Assembly (NCBI RefSeq): GCF_009707955.1
Contig: NZ_WMDQ01000006.1
Location: forward strand, 124,001-188,000
Direction: 5' to 3'
DNA: 64,000 nucleotides
Origin: Flavobacterium sp. LC2016-13
Lineage (GTDB): Bacteria; Bacteroidota; Bacteroidia; Flavobacteriales; Flavobacteriaceae
Below, piece by piece: positions 28,735 through 38,316 of this stretch (position 1 is the stretch's first letter; the number at the start of each line of letters is the position of its first letter). The position numbers were made by a program, and so were the translations under genes. The notes below the pieces were generated by a model. That model searched no databases. It was not told the DNA's origin and worked only from the letters and a program-made list of their open reading frames with translations.

Positions 28735-31700
28735 ATGAAAAACATATTATTTGTATTCTTATTACTTTCTTCAGCACTATTCGCGCAACAAACAGATAAA
28801 AGATGGGAAAAAGTCAGCGCTTTTGAAGAGAAAGGAAAAATAAAGTCTGCAAACAAGATTGTCGTTAAAATTTACAAAAAAGCAGTTGCAGACAAAGATG
28901 AAGTACAAATGATAAAATGTTTTTTTTATCAATCGAGATATTTACAGGCCGTCGATGAAAATTCTAAAAAGAAAATTTTAAATAATCTTAAAACAGATAT
29001 TGATCGCGTTTCAATTCCTTCAAAGGCAATATTGAATTTGGTTTATGGAAAATGCCTAAAAGATTATTCTGACGAAGAATATGCAGCTGCCGTAGTTGAT
29101 AGCGCTGCAGCAGTTGTAGATAAAGAAACATCTGCTGTTAGTGATAGTGTTGATGTTCCTTCAGCGCAAGATTATGTTAGTCCATCTGCTGAATTAACAT
29201 CTGAAAAAGAAGTTATTGCTGTTTTCGAAAAAACATTAGAAAATGAAACCATTTTAAAAGCAACACCGTTAATAAATTATCAGGCTATTTTTTACTTTTT
29301 TACTTTAGAGAAACTTAAAAATGAAAATCTCTACGATTATTTACTAAAAGAAAACATTGCTTATTATACTGAAAAAATTGACGAATGGGAAATTGACAAA
29401 AGCATTTTTATAACATATAAAGATCAACTATTTGCTGATTCTGATACTTTTATAAAACTCAATTTAGATTTTATAAAAGACGAAAATGTAAAAAAAGTTT
29501 TGTCCTTATATCAAAAACAGGAACTAAATAATCCAGCATTAGAAAATCAATTTGAGCGTGCGCAATTTTGCAAAACTTACTTATTAGAATCTGATGAGGA
29601 TTTTATGAAGTATTTAAATCAAATTCAAAACAAATCTAAAGATGATATTTTAACGCAGAAAATAAAATTAGAGATTGCGAACATTCTCTTCAATCAAGCT
29701 TCAAAAGAAACATATCCCAAAAACAATATTGAAGCTCTTGCCATATATGATGCTATAATAAAAATAAATAATGAGTCAAAAGTTGCACACTCCGCTTTAG
29801 TTAAAAAAGAACAAATCCTTTCGAAGACATTGTCCGTTCAGCTTCAAAAATATACTTACAATAACGAAAATACACGAGCTCTGATTCATTACAGTAATGT
29901 AAATCATTTAACAATTTCCTTTTTTAAAATTACTCAGAAGAAAACCCTGGAACTTAGGTACGATGATGATTTACTAGATAGTTTAGCGCCTCTAATTATT
30001 AAAAAACAAAGTAAAATTGCATCACAGAAATACGAACTCCCAAATAAGCAAGATTATTTTGAGTATACTACAGAAGTTCTTTTGCCACATTTAGAAACCG
30101 GAAATTATCTGGTTTATTTTGAAAGTGATTCCGACTCAAAACATAAGGAAGATTATGCTTATGAAATTATTACCGTTTCTAATATTACCGTTCTTGCTGA
30201 CCAAAAAAATGGCATAGAAAACTATCAGGTTTTAGATCGAAAAACGGGAAAACCAATAGAAAATGCAACTATAAGTTCAGAAAACTTTACGCTTAAAACA
30301 GATTTAAATGGATTAGCGTCTTATAAAAAAGTCAGCGATAATCATAATTATGAAATTCTCGAAATCTCAGCACAAAACGATAGCATTTTAGTTAATGAAG
30401 GATACATTCAATATAGTAAAGATTATAACGAATCTAAAAACGAAAAAACAAATGTAAAAATTGAATTTTATCTGGATCGTGCTATTTACAGACCGGGACA
30501 AACTGTTTTTTATAAAGGAATTGCAATCCAGAAAATTAAAAACAAAACAAGTATACTTGCCAACACAACTTTTAAAATAACTGCAAACGATACAAATCAC
30601 CAAATAATTAAAGAGTTTGAAGTTACCACAAATGAGTTTGGTTCATTTTCGGGAGAATTTGTTTTACCAAAAAATGGCCTGACAGGAGAATTTAGCCTCA
30701 ATGCGCTTAAACCACAAAGCAACTCTCCATTTTGGGAAAATGCAGAATTTGAAATATCAATAATTTCTTTTAAAGTTGAAGAATACAAGCGCCCAAAATT
30801 TGAAGTAACCTTTGATCCCAAAAAAGAAAGTTTTCAAGTAAATCAAGCGATCAAAGTAAAAGGAAACGCTAAAGCATTTGCAGGAAGTAACATTTCTGAT
30901 GCAAAAGTTACATACACGGTTACACGATATACAAGATATACAAGCTATTTAAGAAATTATTTTGAGGATGAAGAAAACGAAGTTTTAACTTTTGGTGAAA
31001 CGAAAACCGATGCTTCTGGAAAATTTAGTATTGATTTTGTTGCTTTGCCTTCCAAAAACAATAAAAAAGAACTTTTACCGGTCTTCAATTACAAAGTATA
31101 CGCAACAATTACAGACATTAACGGCGAAACACATTCTGCAGAAACGGTTATAAAAGTAGGTTACCACAATTTGATTGTTAATGTCAGTGTACCTAATCAG
31201 ATTGAAACCAAAGACAAGAACGAAATCAACTTATCCAGTACCAATTTAAACGGAGAGTTTTTAGCTGCTAAAGGCGAAATCAAGCTTTATTTTGTTGAAC
31301 CTCTATCGAATAAATTTAAAAATCGTATTTGGCAAAAACCGGAAATTGATACTATTTCAGCAGAAGATTTTGAAAGATTATTTCCTTATGAGAAATCTGA
31401 AAAACAAACAAATGAAAAGCTATCTGAAATCTTATTATTCACTCAAAAAATAGATACTCAAAAAGACAAAAAAATAGTATTAGATTTTATTTCAAATTAT
31501 AAATCGGGAAGTTATAAAATTGTTTTTTCGGCTAAAGACAGTTTTAATAACTCTATTGAATCTATTTCAAACTTTAAACTTATTCAAAGTAAGGATAAAT
31601 TCGATCCGAGTAAATTATTTACTGTAAAACAAATCAATGAAGATCCAAAAAAAGATGGTTATGTAGAAGTAAAACTATCTTCGGTTATTCCTGAACTTTA

Positions 31701-34700
31701 TATTCTGGTGAATGGAAATTACAATAGCAGCATGTATTTTGAAGACAATATTCATTTACAAAATAACGAGACTACTATAAAAATTCCGTTGAAAAATGAG
31801 TTTGAAAAAAGCATAAAATTAGGTTTTCAAACTGTTTTTGAGAATGACGATTTTACGGAAGAAATTAGCATAGTTCTAAAAACCGAAGAAACAAAATTAG
31901 AATGGACAGTTGAAAGTTTTAGAAACAAAATACAGCCCGGAAGCGATGAAACCTGGTCATTCAAATTAAAAGCTTTTAATACAAAAGCTGAAGCCGAAGT
32001 TTTAGCTTCTATGTATGACAGTTCTTTAGATCAGTTTTCTAAAAAAGAATGGGAAACTTTAAAATTTAACCAATACAATTATAATGGAACTAATTTTAAA
32101 GGATTTTTAGGTTCTGAAATTGCTTATGTGACATTACAAAATTTAAATGAAGAAATAGAAATCACTTATCCTGCTTTCCGCAATGAAGAAACAAAATTAA
32201 ATTGGTTTGGATTTGATTTTAATGACAGCGGTTATATGTATGGTTCTTTTGGAACTTCTATTTATGACATAAAAGATAAAAAAGTAGGCAGCGAAACAAT
32301 TAAAGGAGATCCTGATGCTATTTTAACCGTTGAAGAATCTGTTGGAAATGCAGCTCCTGTACTTGCAGAACAATCGGTTAATGTTGACAAAGTATTCTTT
32401 ATAAAACCCGTATATATGGGTAATCGCTCTAAAAACAATCCAGAATATTATTTTCGAACTAATAAAATCAAATTCATACCTGGGGAAAAAATAACCAATG
32501 GCCTGACCTCTATGGTTATAGATCCATTCACATTGTATATAATTGATGGGGAAATTTCATCTGAAAACAATTTTAAAAATATAAGTCCGGAAAGTATTCT
32601 CGATATAGATTTTCTAACTCCTGAAAAAGCAAAAAACATTTACGGAAGCAAAGCCAAAAACGGCGCCATAATCATAACAACAAAAAAAGCTTTAGAAGCT
32701 TTAACCAAAGTAAAAGCCAGAAAAAATCTTTCTGAAACCGCTTTCTTTTTACCTAATTTAAAAACAGATGCAAACGGAAAAGTGAGTTTCAACTTTACTT
32801 CTCCGGAAGCTTTAACAGCCTGGAAACTTCGTTTATTGGCACACAATAAAGATGCTGTTTCCGGTTATTTAGAGAAAAGCGTTGTAACTCAAAAAGAATT
32901 AATGCTTTTACCGAATTTCCCGCGTTTCTTTAGAGAGAAAGATACTATTGTAATTTCTGCTAAAATCTCGAATATTACAGATAAAGCAAAAACCGGAATC
33001 GCCATTTTACAGTTTTTTGATGCTGTAACAATGCAGCCAATTGATGCGAAAATGCTAAATGTAAAAAATGTTAGAAATTTTAATGTTGGTGCTTTCGGAA
33101 ATACAACGGCAAGCTGGACGATTTCAATTCCTGAGGGTTTACAAGGCGTTCAATATAAAATTCTGGCTAAATCAGGTAATTTTTCAGATGGAGAAGAAAA
33201 CATACTTCCGGTTCTCACAAACAATATGTTGGTTACAGAAAGTATTCCGATTTGGGTTCGTGAGAATTCAACGAAAGAATATACGTTTGAGAATTTGAAA
33301 AATAACAATTCAACCACTTTAAAAAATCATCAACTTACATTAGAATATACTTCAAATCCGTCTTGGCTTGCCATTCAGTCTTTGCCTTATTTAATGGAAT
33401 ACGAACACGAATGCGCTGAACAAACTTTTGCCCGTTTTTATGCAAATGCTTTGGCTTCAGAAGTTATTTCAAGCAATCCGAAAATTGCAACTGTTTTTGA
33501 AGATTGGAGAAAAAACGGAAAACTGAATTCGAAACTTGAAGAAAACGAAGAATTAAAATCGATCATTCTGGCAGAAACGCCTTGGCTAAATGATGCACAA
33601 AGTGAAGATGAAAAGAAAAAAAATCTGGCACTTTTATTTGATTTAGAGAAAATGAAAACTTCGCAGGAAACCACGTTTGATAAATTAAAACAGAAACAAA
33701 AACCATCGGGAGGATTCCCCTGGTTTGATGGAGATAACGAAAGCGAATTTATTACGAGACATATTTTGGCAGGTTTAGGTCATTTATCTAAATTGAATAA
33801 AACCAAAGATAATGATGCTAAAATTGATGCTATTGCCAAAACCGGAATTCCGTTTCTCGACAATAAATTTTTAGACTATTATAAAACCCAGACTAAAAAC
33901 TTAAAAGCAACAAATAAACTGATCTGGATTAATCCTTATTCTGATTTGCATTATCTCTATACCAGAAGTTTTTATTTAGAAAAATATCCTCTTTCTGATA
34001 CTTTGAAAAAAGCAACCAAACTGTATTTGGAAACAGCTAAAAAAGATTGGTTAAAATATTCGCTTTATGAAAAAGGATTGGCTGCATTGACTTTAAATCG
34101 TTTTGGAGAAAGTGAATCTGCTAAAAAAATCATAGAAAGTTTAAAAGAAACTGCATCCAACAATGAAGATTGGGGAATGTACTGGATCGCGAATAAAGCA
34201 GGTTGGTATTGGTATCAGGCGCCAATAGAAACTCAGGCTTTATTGATTGAGGCTTTCGCCGAAGTGAATCATGATACAAAATCTGTCGATGCAATGAAAG
34301 TTTGGCTGCTAAAAAACAAGCAAACCAAAAACTGGCCAACAACAAAAGCAACTACCGAAGCTGTTTATGCTTTATTGATGCAAGGAACTGATTGGCTTTC
34401 TGTAAAAGATAACACTGTCATTAAAATTGGAGATGAAAAAATACTAACCAAAAAATTGGCAGAAAATGAAAAAGAAGCCGAAACTGGTTATATAAAACTA
34501 AACTGGAAAACAGCCGAAATCAAAAAAGAAATGGCTTCGATAAAAATTGAAAACAAATCTAAAGTTCCTGCTTTTGGTGGTGTTTACTGGCAATATTTTG
34601 AAGATTTAGATAAAATAAAAAATAATTCCGGAGCTGTTTTATCTGTTAAGAAAGAATTATATCTAAAGAAAAACTCGGCAAAAGGTGATCAATTAGAAAG

Positions 34701-35055
34701 AATTACAAATAAAAACCCTTTAAAAACAGGAGATTTAGTTACAGTAAGATTAATAATTACATCCAAAGAAGATATGGAATTTGTGCATCTAAAAGATATG
34801 CGAGCTTCGTGTTTTGAACCTGTAAATGTTCTTTCGGAATATCAATATAAAGATCGACTAGGATATTATATGAGTACAAAAGATGCTGCAACACATTTCT
34901 TTTTTGATCGAATCAATAAAGGGGCTTATATTTTAGAATATGAAATTCGAGTAAACAACAGCGGAGAATTCTCAAACGGAATTACCACAATTGAAAGTAT
35001 GTATGCTCCGGAATTTGCAAGTCATACTAAAGGAATTCGAGTAAAAGTAAATTAA
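28735..35055 (+). CDS. Alpha-2-macroglobulin-family protein with CxEQ thioester motif and a SusC-plug-like insertion
   Basis: A 2106-residue exported protein. The signal peptide is MKNILFVFLLLSSALFAQ with no lipobox, so it is not a lipoprotein like E. coli YfhM. An N-terminal helical part precedes macroglobulin domains; the MG2 hallmark YRPGQTVFYKG is at about 584-594. Residues about 1264-1319 look like the end of a TonB-receptor plug (PFTLYIIDGE ... YGSKAKNGAIIITTKK). The A2M core follows (AFFLPNLKTDANGKVSFNF, LTAWKLRLLAHNKD). The thioester motif Cys1560-Ala-Glu-Gln1563 opens the helical thioester domain (GGFPWFDGDNESEFITRHIL), and the C-terminal receptor-like domain ends ASHTKGIRVKVN. The family traps or anchors attacking proteases. 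No penicillin-binding protein 1C gene is adjacent, unlike the enterobacterial pair. Confidence 0.9.
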   Translation: MKNILFVFLLLSSALFAQQTDKRWEKVSAFEEKGKIKSANKIVVKIYKKAVADKDEVQMIKCFFYQSRYLQAVDENSKKKILNNLKTDIDRVSIPSKAILNLVYGKCLKDYSDEEYAAAVVDSAAAVVDKETSAVSDSVDVPSAQDYVSPSAELTSEKEVIAVFEKTLENETILKATPLINYQAIFYFFTLEKLKNENLYDYLLKENIAYYTEKIDEWEIDKSIFITYKDQLFADSDTFIKLNLDFIKDENVKKVLSLYQKQELNNPALENQFERAQFCKTYLLESDEDFMKYLNQIQNKSKDDILTQKIKLEIANILFNQASKETYPKNNIEALAIYDAIIKINNESKVAHSALVKKEQILSKTLSVQLQKYTYNNENTRALIHYSNVNHLTISFFKITQKKTLELRYDDDLLDSLAPLIIKKQSKIASQKYELPNKQDYFEYTTEVLLPHLETGNYLVYFESDSDSKHKEDYAYEIITVSNITVLADQKNGIENYQVLDRKTGKPIENATISSENFTLKTDLNGLASYKKVSDNHNYEILEISAQNDSILVNEGYIQYSKDYNESKNEKTNVKIEFYLDRAIYRPGQTVFYKGIAIQKIKNKTSILANTTFKITANDTNHQIIKEFEVTTNEFGSFSGEFVLPKNGLTGEFSLNALKPQSNSPFWENAEFEISIISFKVEEYKRPKFEVTFDPKKESFQVNQAIKVKGNAKAFAGSNISDAKVTYTVTRYTRYTSYLRNYFEDEENEVLTFGETKTDASGKFSIDFVALPSKNNKKELLPVFNYKVYATITDINGETHSAETVIKVGYHNLIVNVSVPNQIETKDKNEINLSSTNLNGEFLAAKGEIKLYFVEPLSNKFKNRIWQKPEIDTISAEDFERLFPYEKSEKQTNEKLSEILLFTQKIDTQKDKKIVLDFISNYKSGSYKIVFSAKDSFNNSIESISNFKLIQSKDKFDPSKLFTVKQINEDPKKDGYVEVKLSSVIPELYILVNGNYNSSMYFEDNIHLQNNETTIKIPLKNEFEKSIKLGFQTVFENDDFTEEISIVLKTEETKLEWTVESFRNKIQPGSDETWSFKLKAFNTKAEAEVLASMYDSSLDQFSKKEWETLKFNQYNYNGTNFKGFLGSEIAYVTLQNLNEEIEITYPAFRNEETKLNWFGFDFNDSGYMYGSFGTSIYDIKDKKVGSETIKGDPDAILTVEESVGNAAPVLAEQSVNVDKVFFIKPVYMGNRSKNNPEYYFRTNKIKFIPGEKITNGLTSMVIDPFTLYIIDGEISSENNFKNISPESILDIDFLTPEKAKNIYGSKAKNGAIIITTKKALEALTKVKARKNLSETAFFLPNLKTDANGKVSFNFTSPEALTAWKLRLLAHNKDAVSGYLEKSVVTQKELMLLPNFPRFFREKDTIVISAKISNITDKAKTGIAILQFFDAVTMQPIDAKMLNVKNVRNFNVGAFGNTTASWTISIPEGLQGVQYKILAKSGNFSDGEENILPVLTNNMLVTESIPIWVRENSTKEYTFENLKNNNSTTLKNHQLTLEYTSNPSWLAIQSLPYLMEYEHECAEQTFARFYANALASEVISSNPKIATVFEDWRKNGKLNSKLEENEELKSIILAETPWLNDAQSEDEKKKNLALLFDLEKMKTSQETTFDKLKQKQKPSGGFPWFDGDNESEFITRHILAGLGHLSKLNKTKDNDAKIDAIAKTGIPFLDNKFLDYYKTQTKNLKATNKLIWINPYSDLHYLYTRSFYLEKYPLSDTLKKATKLYLETAKKDWLKYSLYEKGLAALTLNRFGESESAKKIIESLKETASNNEDWGMYWIANKAGWYWYQAPIETQALLIEAFAEVNHDTKSVDAMKVWLLKNKQTKNWPTTKATTEAVYALLMQGTDWLSVKDNTVIKIGDEKILTKKLAENEKEAETGYIKLNWKTAEIKKEMASIKIENKSKVPAFGGVYWQYFEDLDKIKNNSGAVLSVKKELYLKKNSAKGDQLERITNKNPLKTGDLVTVRLIITSKEDMEFVHLKDMRASCFEPVNVLSEYQYKDRLGYYMSTKDAATHFFFDRINKGAYILEYEIRVNNSGEFSNGITTIESMYAPEFASHTKGIRVKVN

Positions 35056-35083
35056 TAAAATTCCAAAGAATACAGCAAAAAAA

Positions 35084-35154
35084 TTTCCGCCACGAATTCA
35101 CGAATTTTATTTTCAAAGATTGTCAAAAAATAATTCGTGAATTCGAGGCGGAAA
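35084..35154. repeat. Palindromic intergenic element (CGAATTCACGAATT type)
   Basis: Two 23-nt arms, 35084-35106 and 35132-35154, are inverted copies with one mismatch (TTTCCGCCACGAATTCACG in the left arm). A short related piece, AATTCGTGGCAAA, occurs at 63422-63434. It lies between convergent genes, just before a terminator. It looks like a dispersed palindromic repeat; the family assignment is from memory of Flavobacterium intergenic DNA. Confidence 0.75.
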
Positions 35155-35164
35155 AAAAAATCAA

Positions 35165-35195
35165 AAACCCGACAGTTTAAAAAACTGTCGGGTTT
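35165..35195. terminator. Bidirectional terminator
   Basis: A 14-bp perfect stem (AAACCCGACAGTTT / AAACTGTCGGGTTT) with a 3-nt loop, flanked by A-rich and T-rich ends, lies between the convergent alpha-2-macroglobulin and S46 peptidase genes. The same CCCGACA core recurs at 38265-38293. Confidence 0.88.
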
Positions 35196-35216
35196 ACTTT
35201 TATAATAAAACTCAGA

Positions 35217-37361
35217 TTATTTTATAATCGTCATTTCATCAATAATGTTTTTAGCTCCGGCGTATTTGTCGATAATCCAAAGTACATAACGAATATCTAC
35301 GTTAATTGTTCTTTGCAATTTAGGATCGAAAATAACATCTCCGGCCATAGCTTCAATATTTCCATCAAAAGCAATTCCAATTAATTCTCCTTTTCCGTTT
35401 AATACCGGAGAACCAGAATTTCCTCCTGTAATATCGTTATCAGTCAAGAAGTTTACCGGCATATACCCTGCTTTATCAGCATATTGTCCAAAATCTTTTG
35501 CTTTGTTTAATTCTAATAAACGTTTTGGCAAATCAAATTCCTGATCTCCTGCTTTATACTTTTTCACCATACTTTCCATGGTTGTATAATTGTTGATCGT
35601 TGCATCGTTACGAGGATCTGCAGGTAAAGCACGAACTTTTCCGTAAGTCAGTCTCAAAGTTGAGTTTGCATCAGGATATTGAATTGCATTTAATTTTGAT
35701 TCTCTTAAACCTTCAACCAATTCACGGTAAGCAATTGCAAAACCATCATCAGCTTTTGTTTGATCTTCAGTTTTAGTGCGATATTTTGACATCAAATCAT
35801 TAGAGATAATGTACAAAGGATCGTGTACAATCGCTAATGGTTTTGGATCAGCCATAAATGCCAATACTTTTTCTTTAGTTGTAAAATAACTTATTTCAGT
35901 TGCTTTTGCAACATCTGCAGTAAAATCACCATTATTTGCCGTTTTCATTTTAGCAATTTGTGTTGCTAAACCATATTCTTCACCTTTAGACGCGTACAAA
36001 TTCAATTGTGCAGTTAACACATCTTTTTCAAGAGGTGCATAAAATTCGCCATAAATGTTATCGATTAAGGTATTAATCTTAGGCAATAATTCTGCTTTTT
36101 TAGCATCATTTTCATTATAGTAAGCAATCAATGCATTTCCTAAATTGGCTGGTCCCGCTGCATAAGCTGATGTACGTAAAAGCTGCATTAAATAATTATC
36201 ATGACGTGCTTTTAAATTTGTTTCTCTGTAATAGCTGTTAATAGTTGGTATTACATTTTCATACTTTTCCTTGTTAACCGGTTTACTTGCCCAGTCATAA
36301 AACTTATCTTCTTGCGCTGTTTTAGCATCTACCGTTCCCGCTTTTGTTAAAGCATCGATCATTCCCTGACGGTTTTTCCAGTAATTCGCTGTCGAAGCAT
36401 ATTTAGAAGCATATTGCAAACGAACTGTTGCATCTTTGTCCATATACTTTTTCATTACGTCCATTCCGGTTTTAGCACCTTCAACCCACGCAGGATAAGC
36501 ATATTTTATATTTTGCTCAATTCCTCCGGCTGGCATCCAACGGTTTGTTCTTCCCGGATATCCAAGAATCATAGCAAAATCATTTTCTTTTACACCTTTA
36601 ATACTTACTGGTAAGTAATGTTTTGGCTGCAAAGGCACATTATCTTTAGAATATGTTGCAGGATTTCCGTCTTTATCAGCATATACTCTAAACATAGAGA
36701 AATCTCCTGTTTGACGAGGCCACTCCCAGTTGTCAGTATCTCCCCCGAATTTACCAACACTTTCTGGTGGAGTTCCCACTAAACGAACGTCTGTATAATC
36801 CTGGTAAACAAAATAGTAATATTCATTTCCCTGAAAGAAAGGACGAACAGAAACAGTGTATTTTCCACCTTCATTATTTTCCTTTTCGATCAAAGCAATT
36901 TCTTGCTGAATAATTTTGTTTCTTTCCGTTTCTGTCATTGTATCATTTACTTTTGACAAGATTCTTTTCGAAACATCATCCATACGAACAAAGAAACGAA
37001 CGTATAATGATTTTGGTTTCATTTCAGCGGTTCTTTCTTTTGCCCAAAAACCATCTTTCAAATAGTTTTGTTCTGCTGTCGAAAGTTCTGCGATGGCATT
37101 ATAGCCACAGTGGTGATTCGTTAAAACCAATCCGTCTTTAGAAACGATTTCAGCCGTACAACCTCCGTTAAATTGTACAATCGCATCTTTTAAACTATGG
37201 TGATTAATACTGTAAATTTCTTCGGCTGTTAATTGCAAGCCCATTTTTGCCATATCTCTATGGTTCAACCTTTCGATAAACATCAAAAACCACATTCCTT
37301 CATCTGCTCTTACAGGAAAAGCCATTAGACACATGGTTAAGAATAAAATTATTTTTTTCAT
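35217..37361 (-). CDS. S46-family dipeptidyl-peptidase, DPP7 type
   Basis: A 714-residue exported serine peptidase that removes N-terminal dipeptides. The signal peptide ends near PVRA (residue 19). The catalytic-histidine motif LVLTNHHCGYNAI is at His83/His84. The nucleophile is Ser649 in TGGNSGSPV. Just after it, IAFDGNIEAM has glycine where DPP11 enzymes carry arginine (FDRVWEG), so I predict the DPP7 preference for hydrophobic P1 residues rather than Asp/Glu. It would serve peptide feeding in the periplasm. It is convergent with the alpha-2-macroglobulin, a proposed protease trap; any link is speculation. Confidence 0.9.
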   Translation of the reverse strand: MKKIILFLTMCLMAFPVRADEGMWFLMFIERLNHRDMAKMGLQLTAEEIYSINHHSLKDAIVQFNGGCTAEIVSKDGLVLTNHHCGYNAIAELSTAEQNYLKDGFWAKERTAEMKPKSLYVRFFVRMDDVSKRILSKVNDTMTETERNKIIQQEIALIEKENNEGGKYTVSVRPFFQGNEYYYFVYQDYTDVRLVGTPPESVGKFGGDTDNWEWPRQTGDFSMFRVYADKDGNPATYSKDNVPLQPKHYLPVSIKGVKENDFAMILGYPGRTNRWMPAGGIEQNIKYAYPAWVEGAKTGMDVMKKYMDKDATVRLQYASKYASTANYWKNRQGMIDALTKAGTVDAKTAQEDKFYDWASKPVNKEKYENVIPTINSYYRETNLKARHDNYLMQLLRTSAYAAGPANLGNALIAYYNENDAKKAELLPKINTLIDNIYGEFYAPLEKDVLTAQLNLYASKGEEYGLATQIAKMKTANNGDFTADVAKATEISYFTTKEKVLAFMADPKPLAIVHDPLYIISNDLMSKYRTKTEDQTKADDGFAIAYRELVEGLRESKLNAIQYPDANSTLRLTYGKVRALPADPRNDATINNYTTMESMVKKYKAGDQEFDLPKRLLELNKAKDFGQYADKAGYMPVNFLTDNDITGGNSGSPVLNGKGELIGIAFDGNIEAMAGDVIFDPKLQRTINVDIRYVLWIIDKYAGAKNIIDEMTIIK

Positions 37362-37674
37362 GTTATTTTGTTTAAGTATTGCGAATATAGCTCATTTTCG
37401 TAATTATATCAACTAACTCATTCTTAAAATAAAAATATCAAAGTTATAAGAAGCCAATATTGCGAAATCCATAATTTTATGAAGAAGAAAAACAAACAGG
37501 TTTTTAATAACAAATGATCATTAAAATAATTAAAATTAAATATTTAATGTTTCGAAAAAATTAAAAAACTATACTATTTGTAAAAATTAACTTTCAATAA
37601 TAAAATTACAAAAGAAAGTATTTCTTACAAATAATAATTGCTTTAATTTGCCATTCTATTTAAAAAGAATAAAA
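37362..37674. promoter_or_regulatory. Divergent intergenic region, S46 peptidase / beta-barrel protein
   Basis: An AT-rich 313-bp gap between divergent genes that must hold both promoters. On the minus strand TATATTCG (37382-37389) resembles a -7 element with one change and would serve the S46 gene. On the plus side only TTAATTTG (37633-37640), a weak match, precedes the barrel gene. I see no ORF, repeat or strong hairpin. Confidence 0.4.
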
Positions 37675-38205
37675 ATGAAAAAATTATTATTAGCAGTTGT
37701 ACTTTTCGTTACAACTATTGCAAGTGCTCAAAAAGGATCCGTTTTATTAGGTGGAAACGTTGGATTTTCTTCAGAGAAAATTGGTAATACTAAAGCAGAA
37801 GATTTTGAATTTTCTCCAAAAGTTGGATATCAATTTACAGACAATTGGACTGCCGGTGTAGAAGGTTCTATTGTTAACTCAAAAATTACAGGTTTTGGCA
37901 AAAGTGAAACTTATAAAATTGGAGGTTTTGTACGTTATTCAATCCCTCTTTCTGAAACATTTGCATTCTACACAGATTTAGGAGCTGGTTATCAAAACAC
38001 TTCTTTAAACAATGCAAAAGGAATGTATGCAAGTCTTACTCCTGCATTATTTATTAATGTGAAAAGAGGATTTGGTTTAAATTTCTCTATTGGAGGAGTT
38101 AACTATGATAACCTTGACGGCAAAAATGATCCAAGACAAGAACGTTTTGGTTTTAATTTTGGAAAAACTTTCAATTTTGGAATTTCTAAAAACTTTGACC
38201 TATAA
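37675..38205 (+). CDS. Small outer-membrane beta-barrel protein
   Basis: A 176-residue protein of the OmpX/porin-like small-barrel type. The start at 37675 (MKKLLLAVVLFVTTIASAQ) is a textbook signal peptide; an in-frame ATG nine codons upstream does not improve it. The body has alternating strands (GSVLLGGNVGFSSEKIG, FEFSPKVGYQFTDNWTAGVE, FYTDLGAGYQN) and a final FGISKNFDL with hydrophobic end residues. The function is unknown. It is convergent with obgE across a terminator. Confidence 0.85.
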   Translation: MKKLLLAVVLFVTTIASAQKGSVLLGGNVGFSSEKIGNTKAEDFEFSPKVGYQFTDNWTAGVEGSIVNSKITGFGKSETYKIGGFVRYSIPLSETFAFYTDLGAGYQNTSLNNAKGMYASLTPALFINVKRGFGLNFSIGGVNYDNLDGKNDPRQERFGFNFGKTFNFGISKNFDL

Positions 38206-38264
38206 TATTTAGATATTAGCCAATCTAAATTTTAACTCTTTTTGTTTATTCGCGCAAAAAGTAA

Positions 38265-38293
38265 AAACCCGACAATTAATAATTGTCGGGTTT
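38265..38293. terminator. Bidirectional terminator
   Basis: A 13-bp perfect stem (AAACCCGACAATT / AATTGTCGGGTTT) with a 3-nt loop between the convergent barrel-protein and obgE genes. T-rich on the plus side and A-rich on the other. Confidence 0.9.
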
Positions 38294-38316
38294 ATTATTT
38301 TAAAATAAGAAGATTT

